From: Orbilia blumenaviensis
Taxonomy: Eukaryota > Ascomycota > Orbiliomycetes > Orbiliales > Orbiliaceae
Direction: 5' to 3'
DNA length: 64,000 nt
Assembly (NCBI GenBank): GCA_036872755.1
Contig: JAVHNS010000006.1
Coordinates: 2,356,001 to 2,420,000, forward strand
Every line of letters begins with the position of its first letter. Position 1 is the stretch's first letter. The translations under genes and the position numbers were made by a program. The notes beneath the pieces were generated by a model. That model worked only from the letters and a program-made list of their open reading frames with translations. It was not told the DNA's origin and ran no database searches. This document shows positions 37,584-52,410 of the stretch, piece by piece.

Positions 37584-40500
37584 TTTATAAAAATTTAAAA
37601 AAAAATTAATATATTAATTAATTTAAATAATATAATTAAATATTTAAATAAATTATAATAATATTAAAAAATTATTTTTTATTTTTTTTTTAAATTCATT
37701 TTAATATTATAATAAATATTAAGAATATTTAATTTAATAAAATAATTTATATTTATTAAATAATTAAAAAATTTACTTATTAATAATAAAAATTTAATAT
37801 TTTTAATTATAATATTATTTAAATTTTTATAATTAATATATATTTATAATTTTTGATTAAATTTTAATATAAATAATATAAAATATTTTATAAATGAATT
37901 AAAAAATTAAATAAATTTATTATAAAAATTTTTATTAATATATTTTTATAAAAATTTTGGTTAAATTCCTTTTTTCAAAAAAATATAATATATAAATTAA
38001 TTAATTTTTAATAAAAATTTAATTTAAAAATTTTTTTTTTTTTTTTATTAATTTTTTATATTTTAAAAAAAATATATTTTATTAAATAAAATTTATTTTA
38101 AAAATAATTATTAATTTATTTAATATATATTATAAAAAAAAATTAATAATTTTATAAATAATTATTCTAAAAAAATTATTATTAAAAATAATAATATATA
38201 TTTTTTAAAATTTCTAAATATAAAATAAATTAAATTATTTAATAATTTTAAAATAAATAAATAAATTTTTTATTTTATAATTTAATAAAAATATATTAAA
38301 ATTTTTATTAATGTTGGTAAATAAAAAAAAAATAATTTTTGATTGATTATAAAAAAAATTATTTAAATACTTTATTTTTAATAATATATAATTTAAATTT
38401 TTTAAATAACATTAAATTTTAAAATTTTTTTAATTTTTTTTTTCTATATTTATTTTTTTATAAATATTAATAAATTTAATTTTATTAATATAAAGGAATT
38501 TATTAAATTTTAATTTAAAATAATTTTATTTAAAATTAATAATTTTAAATTAATAATAAAATAAGATAAAATTATTTTATTTATAATTAAAATAATTATT
38601 TTAAAAATAATATTTAAAACTAAGTTAAATGCCAAAGATAAAATCTCAATAATATATATATTATTATTTTATATTTTGAGTATTTGATTTAATTTCTAAA
38701 ATATAAAAATTTTTAATAAAAATAATATATTTTTAAATATAATTAATATAAAAATTATATTTTTTATAAAATAAATAAATAATTAATTTTTTATAAAATC
38801 AATATTAACAATTTTTTTTTTAATTAAATTATATTTAATAATATATTTAATACCAATTATATAATAATATTTATTTTTTTAATAATATTTTATAATTTTT
38901 TTTTTAATAATTAACATTAAATTAAATAATACAAATATCTTAATAAATTAAAAATTAAATAATAATTCAAAAAAAATATTAATAAAAACATTTTTTATGA
39001 TTAAAAAAAATATTAAAATTATAAAAAATAAATTAAATAAAATTAAAATATCCAATATATAAATTCTATCTATTATAACAAAAATTATAAAAATAAAAAA
39101 TGTAGTTGTAAAATTTTATATTTAAAAATTAATTTTTATATAAATAATAATCAAAAACAATTTTTTAATATTTTAAAATAATATATTTAATTTTATTAAT
39201 TTATTTGTAAATAAAAAAAAAATTAATATTTTTAATTTTTTTATAATAAATTTTTTAATTTTTTATAAAATTAATTTTATAAAAATTATTATTAATATAA
39301 AAAAAGATATTTTAATATTTTTTAAAAAAAAATTATTTTTAATTTTTAATATATCTATATCTAATATATTTAATAATAAAAATAATATAATAATCTAAAT
39401 ATCTAAAATTTAATTAATTTTAAATTATATAATTATAATTATTATATCAATTATAAATTCTTTATTAATAATTTATATATTAAATTTTTTTTTTAAAAAT
39501 TTTATAAAAATTATATTATTAATATAGGTTTTAGAAGTAAAAATTTTATTATTATTTTGATTTTTATAAAATATAATTAAAAAATTAAAATTTTTTTTTT
39601 ATAAATTTTTTTTTATTATTTAAATATTTTATAAAAAAATCTTTTGATTTATAAAAAATTTAATTATAAATAAATAATAAATTTATTTTAATAAAAAAAT
39701 TTTTTATTATATTAATAAATTATAAATAAATTTTAAAATTTTATAATATAAAATTAATATAAATTAGATAGATATAATAAAATTTTTTAAATATATATTT
39801 TTAAATAAATTATTTGTTAAAACATTTTTTATAATTTAAATAAATTTTAAATATTAAATTATTTTAAAATTAATAATATTTTTAAAAAATTAAATTATAA
39901 ATAATTAAGATAATTTTAAATTTAATTTCTTTTTTTTAAGTAATAAATTTAAAAATATTTATAAATTAATTAAAAATAATTAAATAATTTAAAACTTATT
40001 TAAAAATTTATTATTAAAATTATTTAATTTTTTTTATAATAAATAATAAATAATAAAAAATTAATATTCATAAATCTAACATTTTTATATTATTAAAATA
40101 TATTATTTTATTATAATTTTTTAGAATTTTTAACAATATATTTAAATTTATTATAATTATAATAAATAAAATTATTAAATTTTAATTTTTTAAATGTTTT
40201 ATTATATAAATAATTATATTAAATTATATTAAAATTTATAAAAACTAAATTAAAAATTTTATTTAAAATAAAATTCTTATTTTTATTCTTATATTAATTC
40301 TTATTTTTTTTATTATTTTAATTTTAAAATATTTTCTTCTTATTTTTATTTTTTTTAAAATTATAATTATAAAAATTCTTTTTTTTTAAATCATATTTAT
40401 TATATTAATAAATATTATTAATTTTAATGATTATTTTTTATATTTCTATTTATTTAAAAAATTTATTAAATTATTATTTTTGGAGAAAAATTTAAATTTT

Positions 40501-41517
40501 CAATTTTAATTTTAATTTTTTTGGGTTTAGTAAATAATATTGGATTTATTTTATTTAATAAAAAAAATAATTTAATTAAATTTATAAAAATATTTACAAA
40601 CTAAATTAATCTATTTAAAATTTTTAAAATTTTTATAAATTTTGTTAATTTTATTATTTTTTTTGTATTATTATTTAAAAAATATAATAAATTTTTTATA
40701 ATTCATCATAATTTTAAAAATATAAATATCAAAATTAATTTTATTTTTAATATAATAGTTATTATAATTAATAAATATTTAAAAAATTAAATTTTTTAAA
40801 TACATTTTTATAAAAATAATTTTAAATTTATTATTTAAAAATTTATTATTTTATCTTTTAAAATAAATTAAAAATTAATAAAAAAAATAATTAATTTTTT
40901 TAAATTTACCAAAATATTTTATTAAATTTTTAATTTTAAATATTTTATTAATATTAATTCTAATTTTTTCCTTATTATAATTTATTTTAAAAATATTATA
41001 TTCTAATTATTTTTATAAAAATATTTTTTTTTTATTTATAATAATTTATTTATATTTTATTTTTAAAATAATTATTTTTATAATAAAATTTTTTATAATT
41101 AATAATAAAATTTATTTATTTAAAAATCTTCTTATATTAATTATTATATTAAATAAAGTTAATGTTATATTAAATAATTATTTACATTTTTAAAAATAAT
41201 TTAATATTAATTATATTTTAATTATAATATTAATATATTTAATATTTTTATATTATTTAAATAAAATATTAATTTATATTAATTCTAAATCTTTATTATT
41301 AATAATTAGTTTTAAAAAAAATAATTTAATTTATTTTACAAATAACTTTTTTATTTATATTTATTAATTTTAAATTATAATTAATAAATTTATTATTTTA
41401 TCAAAAAGATTATTTTTTATTTTGTAAATAATATTATAAAAATCATAATATTTAATATTATTATTATTACTTAATATATAATTCTCATTTTACTACTAAA
41501 AATCAAATTAATTAAAA

Positions 41518-42073
41518 TATTATATTTATTTTAAATATTTTTTAAATAAAAAATTTTTAAAATAATTTAATATTTTTTAACTAATTATATTTTTAATTTA
41601 AAATATTTAAATTACTTTTTCAAAATAAACTAAATTAAATATAAAAATATTAAATAATATAATTTTTAATAAAAATATAATAAACTTAATAAATAAAAAT
41701 AATAAACAAAATATATTAAATATTAATAAATTAATTAATAAAATCTAAAAAAAAATTTTAAGATTATTATTATTCAAAAATTCTTATATATATAAATATT
41801 TTCTATATAAAAATAAATTATTTATAAATTTAAATATTATATATTTAAAGAAATATTATATACATATAATATACCAAATCACACATAATATTTTTTATAT
41901 AATTTATTCTAGAAATTATATTATTAATATAACACAATCCAACCCATTTTTTTTTAATATAATCTTTTTCACCAAATATTTATAATAAAAATTATTTTGG
42001 TGAAAAAAATAGCTTACAAAAATAAACTCATATTTAACATGCCAAGATATACTTAGTATGGTTGGCTGTGACA
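41518..42073 (-). repeat. 5' LTR of the outer gypsy element
   Basis: 556 bp. In element orientation it begins TGTCACAGCCAACCATACTA. The outer edge keeps GC-richer sequence. Apart from its start, the first half differs from the LTR of the complete element but matches the LTR at 52411. The second half is shared by all copies. Confidence 0.85.
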
Positions 42074-42848
42074 AAAAATTTAATTAAAAAATTAACCAAA
42101 TTATTAACAAATATAATTTGTTTTAATATTTAATATTTATATACTTTATTTAATTATACTATTTAAAATTAATTATAAATTATTAAATAATTATATAATC
42201 AAAATAAAATAATAATAATATAAATAATTTAACTTTTATAACTTTTATTCAATATTTTAATTAAACTATGTTTTTAATTATACTATAATTATATGTTTAA
42301 TATATTGTATATTATTAACTATTATAATTTACTTTTTAAATTTTCAAATTATTAAATTTTAATTATAAAATTATAAGTAATCTTTAATTACTTTTCTATT
42401 ATTTATATTATTAATTTAATTAGAATTTAAGTATTTTTTTAATAATTTTTATTGTTTATTTTCTATATTTTTTAATTCAAATCTTAAAATTCTTATATTA
42501 TTAAAATATCTTAATAATTTGTATATTATTTTAATATATATTATTATTAATTTTAAATTATATTTAATCAATTATTTCATTATATAAACTAAATTTAGTT
42601 TTATATAAATTATTAAATATATAAATTATTTATTTAATTATCAACATTAATAAATTTTATTGTTTATTAATAATATATTATTCTTAATAATAAAGTTTTA
42701 TTTTATTAAAATTTTTATAATATTATATTAATTTATATTATAATAAATAAAAATAAATTTAATAGATATTTATGAAAAAATAATAATTATTTTTATTTAT
42801 TTATTTTTTTTAATAAAAATTCCCAAAAACTTTTTAATATTGTAATGA
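42074..42848. repeat. Repeat F copy c, right part
   Basis: Continues repeat F after the gypsy insertion. It provides empty sites for B3 (42536/42537) and A2 (near 42640-42650). Similarity to copy a fades after about 42700. Confidence 0.65.
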
Positions 42849-45800
42849 TATATATTTAGTATTATATGTGTATTAGTATGTATGTAAATTTATGTTTATA
42901 TAGTTAATAATTGATTATATGTGTAAATAGTAATATATTATATTTTTTATTTATAGTATAGATAAATTTAATTATAAATTTATTATATATATTTTTTATA
43001 TTTTAATTTATTATAATAATTATAAGTAGTGTAATATTTAAATATATAATTTATAAAATATATAAATTAATTAGTTTTATAATATAAATTTAAATTATAT
43101 TAATAAAATTAAATAATTAATTTTTTTATTATAAAATTATTATTATTATGAAATATAATATTAATTTATATTTTTATAATTTTATAATTTTTTTGAAAAA
43201 ATATAAAAAAATTTATAAATAATAAAAATTTTTATTAAATTTATTAAATTTTTAAATTTTAATTTTAATAATTTTATATTTATATATATTTTATATATTA
43301 TAAATTATAAAATATTAAATTATATAATTATATATAAAAAAAATATTTTAAAATTTTAATAATTAATATAATTATAATATTATTAATATAAATTATATAT
43401 TTATATATATAAATTTTATATATTATAATTAATATTAATTATTTATATATTATAAAAATTATATATATAGATTATTATATAGATTATTATATAATTTTAT
43501 GTAATTTATATTATAAATATTAATAATTATATATATAAAATTATATAATTTTATAATTTTTATAATTTATATAATATAAATTTTATAAATATTGTTTATA
43601 ATTTTAAATTATATAATTTTATAATTAATATAATATATTTTAAATTTTTATAATATATATGAAAATAAATATTTAATTAATAATTTTTATTTTTATATTT
43701 ATAAAGTTTTTTTTTTTTTTATTATTTTATATTAATATAAATCTTTTATATTTGTAATTTTAATTTTTATTAAAATAATTTTAATTGTTATATTTATATA
43801 ATATAATATTAATATTATTATAATTTAAATTATATTATATATATATAATAATGTTTATTATAAGGTTTAAAAAATATATTTATTATATAAAAATAAATAT
43901 AAAGTATATTTAAAATAAATCATTATTTTTTATATTATAATTTTATAAATATAATTAATTAAATTTTATAAAATTATAATATTAAAAATCTTATAACAAA
44001 TAAAAATTTTAAATATAATTATATAATTTACAATTTTTTTTAATTTATTATTATATATAATAATATATAATATTATTAAATTATTATTTTATAAATTTAT
44101 ATTTATATATCTTATACATTAATTAATATAATTTATAATATAATATTTAATAATTTTTTTTTATTAATAATAATTATATTATAATTAAAATTTTATAAAA
44201 ATTTATTAATATTATAAATATAATAATATTTTAATTTTTTTATTTACCTAAATATAATAACTTTAAATATTAATTTAATATTTATTTTTATAATACCTAC
44301 TTTTATTATTTTACTTACAGCAGTTTTTTTTTTATTTTTGTTATTATATTTATTATAATTATAATTATATTAATTACTTTAATTATTTTTATTATTAATT
44401 AATAAATTATTAATATATTTAATATAATATAAGTTTTATTAAATATAATAAATAAAAAGTTAATTTTATAAAATTTATAAAATAATATTATTTATATTTA
44501 TATAAAAATAAATATATAAATTATTTTATAATTTTATAAATAAATTATTATTAATTATAATATATAAATTGTAAAATTTTTATATTATATTTAAAATAAT
44601 TTTAAATTTTACTTAATTCTTATAAAAATATATTTTTTATTTTATTTTTATTAATTTTATTTATTTTAAAATTTAAAAACTTTAATTTTTTTAATTTTAT
44701 ATATATAAAAATAAAATTTATTTTTATTTTTTTAATTTTAAAATAGTTTTATATTGCTAAATAAACAATTATACATTTATAAATATAAAAACTTTATTAT
44801 AACATTAATTATAAAATTTTTAAATTTTAAATATATAAGTTTAAAAATATATTTTTTAAATTTATTATATATTTAAAAATATTAAATATTATAATATTTA
44901 AATTATTATTAATTTTTATTTATAATATTCATAATTATAATTAAAATATTGTTTATATATAATATTATAAAAAATAAAAATATAAATATATTAAATATAA
45001 ATTATATAAATATAAATTTTAATAATTTTTATAATTATATATTTTTATAATTTATATAATTTAAAATAATTATTTTAATTTTAATAAAAAATTTTGTAAT
45101 AAATTTTTATAATTTACTTAATTATAAAATAATATTATTTATTAAATAATATATATATTTTAAAATAAATTTGTGAATTATTAATTTTAAATTATAGATT
45201 TATATTTAATTTGTATTATTATATTTTTTAAATATTAATAATAATTATTTTTTTTTAATATTATTTTAATTATAATATAGAAAATATTTGTAAGTTATAT
45301 TTAAATATTAATATATTTATATTATAATTTTTTAATATTTTTTAATAAATATATAAAAATATTATTTTAGTTTAATTATAATATAAATTAAATTAGTTTT
45401 ATTATTTTAAATAGTATATATAAGAAACTTTAATATATTTTAATAAAATTATATATTTTTTTTTTTAATAATAGTTATTTATTATTTTTTAATAATTATA
45501 TATTTAGATTTATAAAATTTAATTTTATTTTTTGATTAAATATATTAAATTGATTAAATATATTTTTGTAATATTTTTTTTAATTAATTTATATAATTTT
45601 ATTAATATAATTATATATAATTTATAATTTTAAAAATTATTTAATTTTATTTATATTTTTAATTTTATATTGTAATATAAAAATTTCTTTTATTTTATAT
45701 ATTATAAAAAATTTTTTATGATTATAAAGAAGTTATTAATATAAATAATAATTATTATATTGTTTGTAATATAGAAATATTTGTTTATTAAATTTATTTC

Positions 45801-48800
45801 TATTTTAAATAGAAAATTTTTGTTTAAAAAAATATTATATAAATTATTGTTTCATAAATATAAAATTTATTTTAATTTGTATAAAAATTTAAATAATAAA
45901 AATATTTTTATTTTGTTTTTAATTATATAATCGTCTAATATAATTATAATAATCTAGTTTAATTTAAATAAAATAATATTAAAAAAAATTATTTTAATAT
46001 TTAATTAATAAATTTTTAAATTTAAAATTGTAGTTAAAATTAATAATATATATATTATATATAAATTTATTATTAAAATATAAATATTTATATAATGTAT
46101 ATTAAATTTTTATTTATATTTTTTTATTATAAATTTTATTTTATATAAAATTTTATTTTTTATATATTTATAAGTAAAAATTTAATATATATTTATTAAT
46201 TTTATTTTAAATAATATTTTTGAAAATTTATACCATATTTTATTTTTATATAATGAATTAATTTTTTTATATATAATTTTATTTTATTTTTTTGTTTTAA
46301 TTAAGATTATAATTTTTTTATAAGATTAAAATAAATTAAAATTAATTATTATATTATCTATTGTTATAAATATAATAATTATATTTATTAAATTTTTATT
46401 ATTAAAATATTTAATTATAATTATATGAAATGTATATATAATTTTAAATTTATAAAAATTTGTAAATATTTTTGTAATTTTATTAATTTTTTATAATTTA
46501 TTATTTTTTTATAAATAATTTGTTTTTTTATAATTTTATTTATAAAAATTGTAGTATTTTTATTATTTTTTTAAAAATTTTAAATATTAAATATAAGATT
46601 ATTAATAAAAATTAAAAAACTTAACTGTATAAATATAAAGTTTTTAATAAATAAAATATTAAAATATTTTTTTTAATTATTATATAATTTCTTCTTTTTT
46701 AAATTTTTTATTAATATTATATTTTTAAAATTTAAAAGTACTAAAATTAATAAATTAATATTAATATTAGGTTTTTTTTAATATTACCTATTAATAAAAT
46801 ATATATTAAAATCTTTTTTTATAAATATAAAGTTTTTAATAAATATAATATTTTATATAATTAAAATTATATATTTTTATAAATTTTAAATTTTATATTA
46901 TTTAAAAATTATTATATAATTTAAAAAGATATTTTTTTATATATAATATTAATTAAAAAGCTTTTATCTTTATTTCTTAAATATAATAATATATATAAAA
47001 TATTTAAATAAATATAAACAATTATATTTTATTTTTAAATTAATAAATTATTTGTATAAAAACATAAATTTTAACATAATTAATTAATTATTTATAATAT
47101 AAATTATAAAAAATATTTTAAATTAAAAAACTTTAAATAATCTTAATTTTATAAATATAATAAATATTAATTTTTATACAATTCTAATTATATATTTTAT
47201 AATTCTATTTTATTTATATATATATAAAATAAAAGTTTTAATTTTTATATTATATTTAAAACAGAATTTTTAAATCTTTATTTATAAAAATCTTTTTACA
47301 TTCATATAATTATAATTTTAAAATTAAAGTTAAATTTTCTTTTTATTTATATAATAAATTATATAAAATAAATTTAATATTTATTTTTTTATATAAAAAA
47401 ATATATTCATTTTATTTTAATAATTTTATTTATAATTATAAATATATATTTTATTTATTTTTTAATTTATATAATTTAATTTTTTATATTATTATAATAT
47501 ATTTATTATTTTAATTATAAAAATAATAATTGAAAAATTCTAAAATCTTATTATTATTATTAAAATTAAAGTTTTAAAAAGAAAAGTATTGTTTTATTTC
47601 TTTATTATAAATTTAATAATATTTTCCAATATATAAAATCTTATATTAAAATTAAAAAAAATTTTTATTATTAAATAGTTTTTTTTTTTAATAAAAATTT
47701 TATAAAATTTAAATTATATATTTATATTTTTATTTATTAATTTTATAATAAAATAAAAATTTAATATTATTTAAAATATATAAAAATTTTTTTATATATT
47801 TAAAATAATAATAAAAATTATAATTATAATTTATTTATATTTTTTAATTAATATAATAAAATTATTTTTTAATTATATATTTTTAATAAATAAAATTAAA
47901 TTTTTATAAAATTAATTATTTATTTTTAAATCTAAATATTATATAAATAAAATAATATTATTTATTATTTTATTTATAATATTTATAATATAAAAAATAT
48001 ATATATTATATAATTTTTATATAATAGAATAAATATTAATCTTAATTTTAATTTTATAATTTTAAAATTTTAAATATATATGTTTTATTTAATATTTTTT
48101 TTTTAAATAATTAATTTTACTATAAATAAAATATAAAAGATATATAATTTTTTTCTTATTTAAATTCAAAACATAGTCTATTTTTAAAATTTAAAATTTA
48201 TTAATTATTAATAATATAAACTTTTTTATTTATTTAATTTAAATTTAATTATATATTTAAATTTATAATATATTTATACTTTTTTTTTCTTTAATATTAA
48301 ATATTATAATTATTATTAAATTTAATATTTTTAATATATTTTAAAAAATATTAACCTTTTATTTTAATTTAATAATATTTTTTTAAATATTTTTTATATT
48401 TTTTTTTATAAATAAATTATAAAATAATAAAATTTTAAAATTATTAAAAATTCATTTTATTTTTTTATTAAAAAATACAATATCAATAAATAATTAAAAA
48501 AAAAATTTAATAATTATATTTAAAATTATATAAAAAATATTAAGTATTATATTTATAAAAATAGAATTTTTAAATTTTTTAATTATAAATTTATAATATT
48601 TTTTTTTATATATTTATAATATTTTCAAAATATTTTTATATATTTATATATATATTAAAACTTTTAATTTTAATAAAAAGATATTAAAAATATATCTCCA
48701 ATATATTTATAATAATATGATTATTAAATTTAAAACATATTTTAATATTTTATATTATTTCTACAAACTTAAATTTAAAAATTATTAAATAAATAATTTT

Positions 48801-49416
48801 ATATATAAATTATTATATATATTATTTAACTATAATTTTAATTATCTTATACTTTTTAATAAAAATTAAAAAATAATTATCTATAACTTCAATTATAAAA
48901 ACTAAACTAACAAAATTAAAAATTTTAATTAAAAATAAAATTACAAAAATATTAATTAAAAATTTTACTAATATATTTATAATAAAATTTAATAAAATAT
49001 AATTATATTTTAATTAAAAATATAAAAACAATATAATTTATTTATATTAATTATAATAATTATTATTATTAAATAATAACCTATATTTTAAAAAATAAAT
49101 ATATATATAAATAAATTTTTTAAATAAAAATAAATTTCAAAAATTAAATACATTTTAAATTCATACTTATAATAAAATTTAAAATATATAATAATATATA
49201 TTATAAAATTTTTTTTAATAATTTAAAAATAATATTAATAATATATAATAATATATATTTAATATTACATATATATATATATATTAGTATATATATAAAT
49301 TTATATTTATATAATTAATAATTAATTATATATATAAATAATAATATATTATACTTTTTATTTATAAAGTGGTATGGACAAACCCGGCTATGAGCCTGTT
49401 ACGTATATTCCTTACA
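42849..49416 (+). mobile_element. Repeat G, full-length candidate LTR element
   Basis: Related repeats at 42849-43000 (152 bp) and 49252-49416 (165 bp) bracket about 6.25 kb of A/T-rich sequence. The inner edge of the left repeat is wholly converted while the outer edge of the right repeat keeps ggacaaacccggctatgagc. The 3' 1.8 kb matches the copy at 1463-4274. Immediate flanks (aatga, aatat) are not a clear target duplication, and no protein motif was read. An LTR element is the best guess. Confidence 0.5.
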
Positions 49417-50281
49417 AATATCAATTATTTTATATTTAACTTTAATTATTTTTTTAATTTTAATTATTAAAACTAATATAATAATTACTATAAATAAATT
49501 ATGTATATAAAAAAAATTTATAATATTATTATTTTAATTAATATATAAATTTTTATTATTTTTATATAATATAAAACTAAATTTTTTAAAAAAAATATTA
49601 ATATTTATATTTTAAATTTTAAATATTTAATATAAATTATATATTTAAAATATAAAATTAAGTTTTTAAATTTTTTAAATACTTTTTTATAATAATTTTT
49701 TAAAAATATTATATGTCAGAATACTATGTTTAGGGTAGTTAGGTAAGCCATCTTATATATAATCTCTCTAATCTTTTACATGGTTTTGCAACTAAAATAA
49801 TTTTAATCCTTTATATACCCAAATTATTTTTTATATAAATAATTTATGAATTATTTTATATATAATCTATTTTTATTATGTAATTATTATTTATTTTTAA
49901 ATTAATTAAAATATTTAATTTCAATAATTTTAAAAAATATTTATTTATAACTTATTATAAATATAAATATAATATTTATATATATTTTAATAATAATAAT
50001 TATTATAATTAAAAAAACCGATTTTTTAAATTTATAAATTATGTCTATTGTTTAATAATTTTTATAATATTAATTTAAAATTAATTAAAATCAAAAAAAT
50101 TTAAAAATTAATTTATATAAAAATTATTATTATTAAATTAAATTTTATAAAAATAAATTTAAAAAACAAAATTTTTGAAAATAAATTTTTAATTTAAAGT
50201 TATTTAAATAAAATTAATTAATTTAAAAAAAAAAATTAATAATAAATTTTAGTTAATAAATTTAAATTTATTTTGTATATA
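49417..50281. other. AT-rich stretch with one GC-richer island
   Basis: No gene. A less mutated block starts at 49714 (TGTCAGAATACTATG, then tttagggtagttaggtaagc) and could be the outer edge of another LTR. Its other end was not found. Confidence 0.4.
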
Positions 50282-51491
50282 CTCTTGAGGAAAAGAGTGG
50301 TGCAGGGCAACTGTAAAACAACCGTTGCAAAACCAGCAAACCATTTTTTCGGTTTTCAACGGTTATAGGACAGTTAATCTTCTGTAAGCTACCGATTTCA
50401 GCTATCATTTAATAATTGAACAACCAAATTACACCATTAAACAACCATTATAAACCATTAACAAACTATCAAAGTAATTACTGCTACAATTATTAAACAG
50501 TTGCTATATAATTATAACACATTGCACGATTGTTGCACTATTATTGCACAATTTTATTAATTTACGGCAATCACAACACAAAATTTACAGCAGATCACTT
50601 AATAGATTAATAGAACAGTTAATAGAACAGCTAGTTAGTAGAACAGCTAGTAGAACAGCTAGCACGGCAGCTAAGACAGCAGTTAGCAAAGCAGCTAGTG
50701 AGGCAGCTAGTGGAGTACTTAGCAAGTTGGACGGCTAGCATGACAGCTAGTACGGTAGCTATTATGGCAGCTAGCACGGCAGCTAGCACGGCAGCTAAGA
50801 TAGCAGTTAGCAAAGCAGCTAGTGAGGCGGCTAGTAGAGTACTTAACAAGTTAGCAGCTAGCACGGCAGCTAATTAGTAAGATAGCTGGCTTATGAGACG
50901 GTAGAATGATGATAAATTAAAAGAAAAGTCGAAAGTCAAATAATAAATTGGGAGTAATTTCAAAAATAAATTTCAAAGTTATTTTTTATATGTGTGTCAC
51001 GTAACCAATTTGCATGCAAAAACTAAATTAAATTAAAATTAAATCAAAAAAAGAGTTTTATTACCGAAAACAATCACGTAGCTAATAAAATTCACAATTA
51101 AAAAAAATAAAATAATTAAAAAAATTAAAATAATTAAAATAATATAAAAAACCATTTTAAGAACCATAACGGCAACCATCAGAAAACTATAATTTTATAA
51201 TAGCAAAAACTAATAAAAATTAATAATTAAAATTGTTATATAATTATTATAAAACGACTGCCAAACTAATAAAAAACGATTAAAAAAATGTTTTTTTTAA
51301 TAGATTGCTATCAATTATTAATATAATTTTCAAATAGTTTTCATACTATTAATTCATGGTTTAGTAACTATTACAAAACTATGAATAAATCTGTTATGTT
51401 ATTATGACCGTGAATTCACAGTGACTGAACTAGCGACAAACCACCCAACCGTTGTCTATTAGTTGTTCAACCTCCAGCTTTGTCTCAAGAG
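50282..51491 (-). mobile_element. Family A TIR element, copy A4
   Basis: TA-flanked (50280-50281 and 51492-51493) with CTCTTGAG ends. Minus orientation, 1,210 bp. Shortest A copy because of a smaller minisatellite. The module near 50995-51080 has GTCACGTAACC, GCATGCAAAA and AATCACGTAG. No transposase. Confidence 0.82.
50595..50885. repeat. 12-bp minisatellite core of A4
   Basis: Units such as gctagcacggca and gttagcaaagca. It is open on both strands (50544-50738 and 50631-50864), which are artefacts. Confidence 0.85.
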
Positions 51492-52061
51492 TAATTAATA
51501 AAATATCTATTAAAACTATTATAATAAAATATAATTTTGATTAAAATTATTTTAATATTTAATTAAATTTAAAATATATTAATTAAAAAAAACAAAAGAA
51601 AAAAATTTATATTACTTTAATTTATTATATAAATAATATTTTTTAATAAATTTATATTAAATTAATAATTATATCTATTTTATAAAAAGGTTTAATAAAA
51701 GTTTTTATGTTGATTAAAAACTTAATAATTATTTTTAACTTTTATATTAATTTTTATAAAATAAAATTATTTTTAAAAAAAAAAATATATAAAATAATTA
51801 AAAAAATTTAAAATATTTTAAATCAAATTATTTAATATTATTTATAAAATAAATAATAAAATAATTAAAAATTAATATTTAATAAAATTAAAATTAAGGT
51901 TATTAATTATTATTAATTGTGTTTAAATTTATTAATAAAAAAATTAAAATTTAGTTTTGTTATCAAATATAAGAGATTATATAAGATTTTATATTGAAAA
52001 ATAAATTTGTTTTTAATAAAAAATAAAATAATATAATTCAAATAAATTAAACTAGCCTGAG
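51492..52061. other. AT-rich stretch, nothing recognised
   Basis: A/T-rich sequence between A4 and B8. A 61-codon minus-strand frame runs from the B8 end into it and has no recognisable content. Confidence 0.5.
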
Positions 52062-52410
52062 GAGGCTGCTGCGCAGCACTCAAACCCGACTGCCGCATCT
52101 TGATTATAAGTCAATAATATCGTCTACAATAATATATATTTTGTTAAAGAAAATAAGAATTATAATTTATAAAAATTATCAATTGCAAGATATTAATTAA
52201 TATAACAATTGAGATAATAATTTATATATATAACATCTGATATAACAAGTAATATAATAACTAATATAATAATTAATATAATAATTAACAAAAGAAATAA
52301 TATAATAATTAATATGATGATTAATATAATAATTATTATAATAATTAATATAATATATTGATTAATCTAATAGCTAATATAATAACTAATATAATAATTA
52401 ATTTAATAAT
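52062..52410 (-). mobile_element. Helitron-like element B8, right end only
   Basis: The plus strand begins CTAGCCTGAGGAGGCTGCTG. The terminal CTAG is separated from the usual GGAGG by an extra CCTGA-like segment, an unusual end. The TGCTGCGCAGCA hairpin and CCCGACTGCCGC follow. It is cut off by the LTR beginning at 52411. The rest was not found. Confidence 0.65.

Larger units (their letters stand above)
21377..42073 (-). mobile_element. Ty3/gypsy-type LTR retrotransposon, outer copy
   Basis: Runs right to left: 5' LTR 41518-42073, internal region, 3' LTR 21377-22683. AAAAA flanks both ends (21372-21376 and 42074-42078), and repeat F at 5059-5679 shows the pre-insertion sequence. It is interrupted by B7, the complete gypsy element at 27086-36255, C3 and B6. 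Net length is about 8.4 kb. In the reverse complement, a mutated RT catalytic box lies at 36778-36801 and a mutated gag zinc knuckle at 40120-40164. Coding capacity is destroyed. Confidence 0.85.

Noticed and set aside
42844..49421. 5-bp target duplication for repeat G
   Set aside because: Flanks aatga and aatat do not match, so the LTR interpretation stays tentative.
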